From the NCBI GenBank assembly GCA_012845835.1, contig JABAKD010000018.1:1426001-1490000 (forward strand): DNA of 64,000 nt, read 5' to 3'. The notes below the pieces were generated by a model. It was not told the origin of the DNA. It made no database searches and saw only the letters and a program-made list of their open reading frames with translations. Source of the DNA: Undaria pinnatifida (Eukaryota > Sar > Phaeophyceae > Laminariales > Alariaceae). A program made the position numbers and the translations under genes. How positions within the stretch are numbered: the first letter of the stretch is position 1; each line of letters starts with the position of its first letter. This document shows positions 55,871 to 64,000 of this stretch, one piece after another.

Positions 55871-56674
55871 ACATCAATCTTGGATTCACATCGCAAAAAA
55901 TGCCATCGGCACGGAAGGCGCCATGGCCGTAAAGAACTTGGGGCTCCCTCGCGCGAGTGACCCCGAGGCGCTGCAAAAAAAAAACTTGAAAACAACATAA
56001 CCCCACCACTCTGTAGCCTTGCGTTTGCGTCAAGTCGGGGACGAAGCGACCGAGGACGTCGCAGAATTATTCGACGACGACTTGATTGAACGCATGTTGT
56101 TAGTGAGAAGTTGCGTTGCGTAGACGCAATCAATATGGAAGATTGGGTTCTTAAGCTACCCATTCCACTGGTCCCACGTCCGATGCTTTGGGGATGCCAC
56201 ACAACGCCCGGGAAAAATAGGTTTTCCTTCAACTACATGTGAAGACGTTTTGTTGGGGCTGGCGGTGGTCGTCGTGGTAGTGAAACGTGTCCAAAGGAAT
56301 GGATGTCCGCCAAAACGGGTGACGAGGTTGCATACCCCGGCACGTTCCAGCATGCCTGCAGCCCTCGGTCCAGAGCAACACAAAGTGTTACCTTGTCTCC
56401 CGATGCATTTCTGACGACTTGTTGGTCAACATGGCGGACTTTTGCGGAAATCACACGGCCACGTTCTGCAGTCTATTTATTTGCTATTTGCTATTTATGG
56501 GAGACGCGGGCTACCTTGTACACCTAGTGTTGCAACCGAACGTTTAGCTGGCTCTATACGACACACGAAATTCCCGCGTGTCTCCCCACCAAAGGTTGAA
56601 ACGTGTTTTCTGGAGCGGTGCCATAATGTGCTTGTCATGTCTTTCCATGAAAGTAAGTACCTACCGAACTTTAA
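55871..56674. other. Weak coding remnants; palindromic CTCGCGCGAGTGACCCC shared with 21,381
   Basis: The 17-bp sequence at 55,948 is identical to that inside the MITE-like element at 21,177-21,455. A 32-codon protein-like frame (RQVGDEATEDVAELFDDDLI) lies at about 56,015-56,121. The minus-strand frame 56,233-56,454 (GDKVTLCVALDRGLQACWNV) is also protein-like. Neither has a start or a splice context that I trust. Confidence 0.3.
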
Positions 56675-57105
56675 AAATGCAATAAACATATGCTTTGATC
56701 TCGTACCTACCACGGTACCATGGGGATAATATTTAAAGTAATAGTATTTGTTTTGGGACAAGTATAGCGCCAATCTGGGAATATTGTATTCCCAAAAGTT
56801 ATATTTTATTAACCTCTCCATGTTTTAAGATCCGACGAATAATTGGAGAGTTCCGTTAACATACAAAATTTTGCGCACTTCACGCCTGTCTCGCTCAGCC
56901 TCCATACGCGTTCACGTTCAGGTTTGAATCGGATAAGGCAGAGCAAGGGGCGTTGGAGCCGCCCTCCGAAGACGGCGCGTGAACGAAGCGATTCGACGGA
57001 GAATTTCCAGTTTCGAGAATATAATACTGAAGCCGAGACGAAACCAACTCCTGAATAAATCCCTGTTGACTCAAAACGATGAATAATCCGATATTTATAA
57101 TGTAT
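56675..57105 (+). repeat. Family E repeat, copy 1
   Basis: It aligns in the same orientation with 58,835-59,260. Shared blocks include TATCAACCTCTCC versus TATTAACCTCTCC, GTCTCGCTCAGCCTCCATAC versus GTCTCGCCCAGCATCCGTCC, GCGTTCACGTTCAGGT, CGGATAAGG, and TACTGAAGCCGAGACGAAAC versus TACTGAGGCCGAGACAAAAA. Both copies are followed at once by a minus-oriented family A copy. Confidence 0.65.
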
Positions 57106-57119
57106 CCATGACGTAGCTT

Positions 57120-57970
57120 CCATTCACATTCCCTAGCCCCCCGCCCCCGCCCCTCCCCCCCAACGCCCCCTTCTTCTCCATCACCCGCACGATCGCCTAG
57201 ATCTAACGCCACGCCTATAGCAAGCCCCTACATATATGCGTAACGCGCCCAATCGGAGTATCACGCACGAGTATGCAAAGATGAGTTTGGACCAAATCTT
57301 CGATCCCACAGCTGGAGTAAAATATATTATATGTGACCTAAACTTCTTGAACCCCCCCCCCCCCCCCCGCCCCCCCCTGACCCCCCCCCCTCCCCTTTGT
57401 TTTTTTCTTTTTTCCGCCTCCTCTTGCTCAAACGCCCCACCTAACATCGAAATCTGCCAAGGAAAAAAACACTTCCACGCACTTGATATCACCTCATTAT
57501 CTTTCTAATGCCACCCACGCCGATGCTGCATCCCCCCTCCCCCCCCCCCCCCCCCCACACACACAACGCCCCCTCCTTTTCCACCACCCTAAATAACCGC
57601 TGGACCTAGCACCACGCGTATAGCAAGCCCCTACATGGATAAACATTGTTCCTTTACCCCCCTCTACGTCCAACTCCGCCCTACCCTCACTGGATATTCG
57701 ACTTGCAGGATTAAATTGATAAACTGATGCATTTCCTTCCACAGCTGTCAGATTTGTCCCCCTCAAAAACCGATTTTATATTTTAGGCGCACAGACTGCT
57801 TGGCATCACGCTGTTGACCCTGCTAGCTACACCGTATTTGCAAAGGAAGTCGCCGACCTATTTCCTTAATGAGGACACACGACCCGTAATACGCGCCATC
57901 GGAGTATCACCCACAGGTTGCAAAGAAGATGAGTTTCGACAAAATTATCGATCTCATAGCTGGGGTGTAT
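57120..57970 (-). mobile_element. Family A repeat, copy A11
   Basis: The conserved terminus is at about 57,948-57,970 (GATCTCATAGCTGGGGTGTA). An internal second terminus (GATCCCACAGCTGGAGTAAA) is at about 57,302. Poly-C tracts lie at 57,354-57,400 and 57,534-57,557. The GTCGGCGAC module is mutated (AAGGAAGTCGCCGACC), so this copy is older than A7 or A10. Confidence 0.7.
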
Positions 57971-58074
57971 ATTTATTGTCATAATACTACTAAACAACTG
58001 GCTAATAGTCACCTCTTTGTCGCCTGCGACACGCAGAAAACAATTGATGAAAAACTTGTTTGCCTGCGCTTATC

Positions 58075-58305
58075 GAGCACAAACCTGAGCTTGCTAATAT
58101 TTTAGCGGGTTTGTTGCGTACGGGAAGAGCGAAAAATCGCCATTCGACCGCAATTCGGAAAAAAAAAAAAACGACCCCATGATTAATCTATGAAGGTTGT
58201 ATCCAGAGTATCAAGGATAATTCCTTTCGGGATATAAGAGCGGTCAAATCGCCATGTCCCGGGATACCACTCGCCACACATTGCCAACCACAGATAATAG
58301 AAATG
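58075..58305 (+). repeat. Family D dispersed repeat, copy 2
   Basis: It matches 44,416-44,655 in the same orientation (GAGCACAAACCTGAGCTTGC, GGGATATAAGAGCGGTCAAA). It lies between copies A11 and E2. Confidence 0.6.
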
Positions 58306-58834
58306 AGCGCCTGCTGCGGCTCGTCGCAGGGCAACTTTATATCGGAATACCCCCAAAGTACTTCAGTTTATCGCATGTTGGTGTAGTTTGTCTGAAACGC
58401 TGTTGTAGTTTTGTTTCCATCCCATTTATTCCCCTTGAACTACTCTCACTTTCCCAGTATCACTCGGATCCGAGGTCACATAGGGGGCCCTCTTGCCACG
58501 TCTCCACTACGGTACATTCCTAAATCTTTGTCGCGAGCAGAATACAGCATTTTGTTCCCGCGTCGACTCGCGTCAAACTGTACCTACCCGCGCTTCTGGG
58601 CGTTCACAGTCGTTAATTCGTCCGTTTTTTCATGCCATTTACTTCCCTGCTCGAGTACACACTATGTCAATGTGTTCGAGCCACCATCCTCGCGGCCGGG
58701 GACGCACCCACTCGGAATGCTGCTATGTGACATTTTCTGGCGCAGAAACGGTAAAAACTACCTCTTCAATATGGTCATGCTTGCGCTTGCTACCCCTACA
58801 TCCATGTACGTCCGTGTAGCTACCGAAATTCAAT
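58306..58834. other. No confident gene
   Basis: Overlapping frames of about 90-140 codons occur on the plus strand, but none has a recognised domain. Confidence 0.3.
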
Positions 58835-59260
58835 AAATGTATGCACTGCGATGACATCATACCTACCGCAGGACCATCGGTATTTCATATAAGGTAAGTA
58901 TTATTTGTTTTGTGACAAAATATGAATCCAATTAGGACATAATGTCTTGCCAAGCTTAACTTTATCAACCTCTCCTTACATCAAAATCCGAAGAGTAACT
59001 GGGGAATACCGTTCAAACTACATTTTTTTCCCGCGCTTCTTGTTTGTCTCGCCCAGCATCCGTCCGCGTTCACGTCTGGGTACAGAACGGATAAGGGGTG
59101 CAGGGGGGGGCGATACAGCCGCCACCCGAGAACGGGCCTCGATCCAAGCGTTTATATGGACAAACTGCAGATCCGAGAAACCCATACTGAGGCCGAGACA
59201 AAAACACCCCTGACCAAATGCATGTCACCTCAAAACACAAGTTCATTACATACACCTAAA
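58835..59260 (+). repeat. Family E repeat, copy 2
   Basis: It is the direct-repeat partner of 56,675-57,105 and is again followed by a family A copy, so an E+A block is present twice about 2.16 kb apart. Confidence 0.65.
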
Positions 59261-59269
59261 AAATATATT

Positions 59270-60385
59270 TTTGTATACCACACGTGAAATACAATCTGCT
59301 AGAAAAATAAACAATAACAGGGCGGTGATATCCTCGCATGGCTTATCCAATCAGCCATGCGGGAGCTCCACTTCGTTTATTTCCGCCCTCCCTTCCCCGC
59401 CCCCTCCCCGCTCGCCCCCTCCTTGCCTACTCACTACTCGCACCACCGCCTATCTAGCATGTTGACTAAGGTTCCTCCCGGGTATACATGTATGCGACAT
59501 GAAGCTGTTGGAAATCCACTCCCGCCCCCGCCTTCGAACAACCCGACTTCCCCTCACTGGTCGTATGACTGACAGGATATACACGACAAAACCGATGCAT
59601 TATTTTTTAACCGTCAGATATGTCCCCTTAAAGGATGCGTAGTTTCCGCGCACAGATTGAGTTGTCCCGCCCGTCATCCCCTCCCCCACTCCCCCCCCCC
59701 TCCCCCCCCCCTCCCACCTTCCTTCCCCCCAATATCCTTTACTTCCCCACCACACCCGCACTACCGCCTAGAACTAGAACCATGCGTATAGCAAGTTCCC
59801 ACATCTATACGACCTAAAGCTGTTGGAATTCCCCTTGCCCCCCCCCCTCCCCCGCATCGCCCACCCTTCCGAACACTCCGTCCTCTTTTCAATGGTTATA
59901 CGTCGTACAGAACATACCTGATAAACTACTGAATTGCTTCCACAACCGTCAGATTTGTGCCCTTAAAGAACTTATAGTCCCCGCGAAGATAGATTTCGCC
60001 CCGCTTCACCCCCAGGCGCTCCCTCTTGTTCAAACTCAAGCCTCCACGCCCTTACACACGCCGCCCTTCCCTCACGGGTTAAAATACTTTCAGGATACAC
60101 TTGATAAACTGATGCCTTTTCTTCCACACCTGTCGGATTGTTTCCCCTCAAAAACGGGTTTTATAGTTTCCGTGCACAGGCTGATTAACAGCACCTTGTC
60201 GACCTTGGTACAGGCAAACTGTAGTTGCAAGGGGAGTGGCCGACCTATATCCTTAAGAAGGACACACACCCAGAAATATGCGCGGTCGGAGTATCACACA
60301 CAGCTTTCAAAAATGAACTTCCGACAAAATCTTCGATCTCACAGCTGGAGTGTGATTTATATTTTCTATACTATACCAAGCGGCC
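59270..60385 (-). mobile_element. Family A repeat, copy A12
   Basis: The conserved terminus is at 60,335-60,355 (GATCTCACAGCTGGAGTGTG). The modules are AGGGGAGTGGCCGACC, GTTTTATAGTTTCCGTGCAC and several C tracts (59,690-59,712, 59,838-59,852). The far end (59,270-59,500) matches the copy entering at 63,655, including TATACCACACGTGAAAT versus TATACCACACCTAAAAT. Confidence 0.7.
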
Positions 60386-60611
60386 AGACGGCCCCACGTG
60401 GTAGCACAAGTGACCCGAGAAATGTGCGTTGTAGACGGCAACTTACGTCACTAGGCTTTCCTGGCCCCGTCGGCTCTCTCAAAAGTATTCGACCCACCTC
60501 GGTATACTTTTTTATGCCCCCCTACAAATTTGTTTGAGTCGCTTACAGATATACATCGTTACGTATGAAGAGTGGTTTCTTGTGTTATATAAATTGAACT
60601 GCAAAAAAAAA

Positions 60612-61100
60612 GGCAGGCATAGTTATTCAATTGTTAGACGTTTCGGAACCAGTAGATAAAAACGATACAGACTGAACACGGGAGAAAACCCGCGCCGTCC
60701 CCCCCCCCCCTCCCCCCCCCCTCCCCGGTACGATTAAAGAAAAAATTGCCATATGCACACACACGCAAGAAGTATGCAATAATTCTTCGACCTTTTATGC
60801 CCTCACCACAGACTCATCTAAACCCCCCGCCCGCTCCATCTTTGGTATAGAGGGTGGAATTTAAATTGAAATGCGAAGAAAGGCTAATATAGGCGTTCAA
60901 TTGTTAGGCGTTCCGGAACCAGTAGATAGACACAAACAACAGAGTACGGGTATATAGACTAAGCACCGGGGAACGCCCCCGCCCCCCCCCCCTGGTCGAT
61001 TAAACAGATATATGCCACAAGCCAACACACGAAAAAAGTATGGTATAATACTGCAACATTGTATACCCTCACCACAAATTCCCTTTTAAAATTTCGACTA
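60612..61100 (+). repeat. Family F, direct repeat, period 271 bp, two units
   Basis: The block TTCAATTGTTAGRCGTTYCG followed by GAACCAGTAGATA starts at 60,625 and 60,896. Both units continue into a poly-C tract and then GATTAAA, CACACG.AAGAAGTATG and ATACCCTCACCACA. Identity is roughly 70%. Confidence 0.65.
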
Positions 61101-62784
61101 CGGCTGCGACTCAAGAGGTCGACTGCTATACGGTCGTAGTAATACCAACCCAAGACATATAACCATGGCATACACACGAAACGCGCTACCAAGGACCGAA
61201 GTATTTCAACAAATGAACAACGCCGCAAATCATGTTAAACATAGGAGGTGAACAGAAACAACGAATGTTGCTGAGTCAATATCACGCCGAAATGCAATAC
61301 TAAAGCGGCACAACTAGAGTATCATGTGATGTACCTCCACCTCGTATCCCTGCTGGTTGGGTAGAAAGAGCTGGTCGTCCGCTTTATCCCCAACCATGTA
61401 ATATATATATAAATGTCGCGTTAAACCTTCAACTGTTTAACAGCTCATTACATGTCACTCGCCAATATGTCGGGATCCAATGATCGCACCGATGAACCGG
61501 TATCCACGGTTGAGTGAGGCTTCCAACCTACGACTTCGTCCACATCTGTGTATACAAAAATATACTTATATTAATTAGACATGAATGAAACTTACTACTG
61601 GGAAACTTTCAATTCGAGGATTCAACCCCAGCCTCGCTCAGTGTTTGTATTATAACCCCAACCGTTTCAACAAAAATAGCTACAACACATAGTCAAACTA
61701 TAAACAACAACGGTGTTAATTGTGTGCTGTGATCTATCGCTATAACCCATCGTTGTCAAGGATGGTTATTGCATGTTGATCTTCAGGGGTGCATATGCGT
61801 TCAAGCATTCTTGACAAACCCCCCGAGAGAGACGTTGAAAATCTCAAACGTCCCTCGAACCTTCGTTCTTAGCCCCCCGAAAAAGTGTTCTCGGCGTACC
61901 CAAATACGTTTTGCAGGTACACGTCACAAGCCCCCCCAAAACTCCCCCCCATATATAATGGTGAACGACCACCATAAACCAATACGTATTCGAAAACGCT
62001 ACTCTGAAACAACACGACGTTACGTCAGCGAAATATGGAAAATCGACCAAAACGTACACATGTGGCAACTACCACCTGGACATATAATTATCAAATCATG
62101 ACGCAAAAAACACCCTTACGTTCATGTACGAAATCCAGTCAAATAATGGAACCCATAAACCCTGGGTTTTCAAACTGAGGTCCCTCCGCGTCAGAAAAGT
62201 CACATTGTCTACATTTTGCTTTTTGCACAAACTCAAAATGTATTAAAAGTATTCTTTGCTAAAAAACAGATTTGTCAAGAACGCAAGAAGGAACAGACCG
62301 AGATACGGGGTAATCACAGCAGCGTAATTCATTATATCACTCGCTCATCACACCACTCCGTTGAAAGTTGTTTCGGGCATCAGCGAACTGGGTTCACGCA
62401 CGTCTGGCGTGCCTTAGGTGCAGTGATTTCCGCTGCACGATAATTTGGTCGTGACCGTCGGTATACTCAGCAATCTCCGGGCCACGTCTCCTCTGTCTCA
62501 GGTGTGTGAAGAATTTTCATTCGTTCATTTCAACAATGCGCTTGCGTCAACATATGGTGCTTGATGTAATTTAGAGGGAAGGACCACCACTCAGCGATTG
62601 TCTACTAAACTATAAGGCATGCTTTCGTGAGCACCACTAACACGAGCATCAGGCGCGGACGCGGCATCTGCAGGACCACAGCATCTTCGACATAGTGGTC
62701 GAAAACAGGGCGTTGAATCGTACATAAGCGAATGATTACAACGTGATATTGAACTACACGTAGATATGTCAAAATTGAGGTAGA
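61101..62784. other. No confident gene
   Basis: AT-rich DNA. The longest frames (61,769-62,101 plus, 110 codons; 62,216-62,443 plus) are basic and unrecognised. No RNA gene or repeat unit was supported. Confidence 0.3.
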
Positions 62785-63640
62785 CCACACTATCAACCTA
62801 TTACGCAGGGTATTTCGTGCCTACCTGTTGTCTGTATGACCGCCTGACAGCCTCTGCCAAACGAAGCAGCATATGCCTCACGAAGTATCGGAGTTGAGCA
62901 CGGGCATATCAAGCGTTTAATTTCTAAACACTGACGAGCTGCACTTCTCTCCCTCGTGTAATAACAACGTGAAAAGAAAGTACAGGCAGATATTTCCTCA
63001 CGAAGTATTGTAATTAAGCGCGGGGACATCAATCTTTTCCTTTCCAAACAATGACGATTTCCAGCCCCCCCGCCTCGTGTTCAATAATGGGAGCATTGCA
63101 TCACCACAGCACCTCGCTTGCTGTAAAATTTGTAATAGGTATATCTGAATCAGAATTGGAGACGGCAGAGCCCCATATCGGCACAGTAAATATCATGGGC
63201 GTATAATCGTACATTAGCCAATAATGATGTGAAAAAGGGAAAACAGGCTGACATGTCAAAGTTGCGGCAGACCACACTACCAAAAGACTATTACGTACGG
63301 TATTTCGTACCCCCCGTTTCCATGATCACCTCCCAACCTCTGCCAAACATATGCCTACCGAAGTAGTTTAATTGAGACCGGGTACAACAAGCGTTCCTTT
63401 CAAAACATTGACGATTTGCACTTTCCCCCCTCGTGCAAAATGGTGGTGACTTTGCATGACCAACATCACCTCGCTTGTTGTATTTTTCAGCATTTATATC
63501 TTTTTTCTATTTCGTCACCTCAGAGCCCCAATTGGCACGGTAGAATCACGGTAACTACATGGTTGCAGCTATCGATTGAAATGTTCTGTCTTGCGATCCA
63601 TGAAAAGTATCACACCACGAAGAAGTTGTAACACAATGTA
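62785..63640 (+). repeat. Family C repeat, two tandem units near the right edge
   Basis: Units begin near 62,790 (CAACCTATTACGCAGGGTAT) and 63,278 (CAAAAGACTATTACGTACGG), a spacing of about 490 bp. Each then shows TTTCGTACC/TTTCGTGCC, CTCTGCCAAAC, CGAAGTA, ATTGAGC or similar, AAGCGTT.CTTTC, GACGATTTGCACTTTC and CATCACCTCGCTTG. They match 1-540 in the same orientation. Confidence 0.7.
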
Positions 63641-63651
63641 TAACACACCCG

Positions 63652-64000
63652 GATATATATATATATATATTTTGTATATACCACACCTAAAATCAAGTCG
63701 GCTAGAATTATAAACAATACCGGTACTAGCACATCATCATCTATCTAATTAGGTATGCCGAAGCTCCGATTCATTCACCCCCCCCCCCACACCCCCGTCC
63801 CCTCCTTCCCCACCACTCGCACCATCGCCTAGACCTAGCACGTTCAGTATAGTTCTTCCCAGGTATACATTTATGCCACCTAAATGGGCTGGTTTTCCCC
63901 CCCAATACACACCATCGCCCCCAACCCCCCCACAACCCCTCTCTCGTTGTTCTCTCCCGCCGCCCCACCTAAAACTTAAAATCTGCCACAGTGATAAACA
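63652..64000 (-). mobile_element. Family A repeat, copy A13, cut by window end; starts with (TA)n
   Basis: A (TA)9-type run at 63,652-63,670 is followed by the same far-end sequence as A12, a C tract at 63,779-63,788, and CACCATCGCCTAGACCTAGC. The conserved terminus lies beyond the window. Confidence 0.65.

Overview
The window looks like repeat-dominated nuclear DNA of a eukaryote, most probably a stramenopile such as a brown alga (Ectocarpus-like). The grounds are: one long intron-containing gene of the polymorphic-outer-membrane-protein (Pmp)/beta-helix plus multi-TM type that is expanded in brown algae; a degenerate LINE reverse transcriptase; GT..AG splice sites; very low gene density; and no operons or bacterial gene layout. 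The organism assignment is inference.

Layout. 1-5.8 kb: inverted blocks of two repeat families (family C, and poly-C/poly-G-rich family A). 5.8-9.3 kb: three tandem arrays (about 331 bp, about 190-320 bp and 58 bp units) lying between two copies of one 317-bp family A segment. 12.4-13.8 kb: an 812-bp terminal-inverted-repeat element inserted in another copy of its own family, with a TAA target duplication; a third copy lies at 20.0-20.8 kb. 15-16.3 kb: family A block. 17.0-17.4 kb: stretch dense in CCGCGG/CCACGG motifs. 21.2-24.0 kb: small MITE-like element, a 450-bp (CCCGA)n satellite and a large inverted repeat. 26.6-28.2 kb: another inverted-repeat element enclosing a (GTT)n tract. 34.6-35.6 kb: dead LINE reverse transcriptase. 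39.2-41.7 kb: minus-strand exons of one or two Cys-rich genes, at least one with an in-frame stop. 42.4-43.0 kb: element with 221-bp inverted arms. 45-48 kb: diverged tandem repeats and two frame-broken gene remnants. 48.1-48.9 kb: the best-bounded family A copy, flanked by 11-bp direct repeats. 49.6-54.4 kb: the Pmp-like gene, the only confidently real gene. 56.7-64 kb: duplicated blocks of families E, A and D, then families F, C and A again at the right edge.

The genes do not form a pathway. The window mainly records repeated transposon and retroposon insertion. The strongest signals are the self-insertion with an internal empty-site comparison, the family A repeats with one fixed end and one variable end, and the minus-strand exons that carry no usable ATG and are masked by longer frames. 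All repeat coordinates were read by eye and most boundaries are good to about 5-30 bp.
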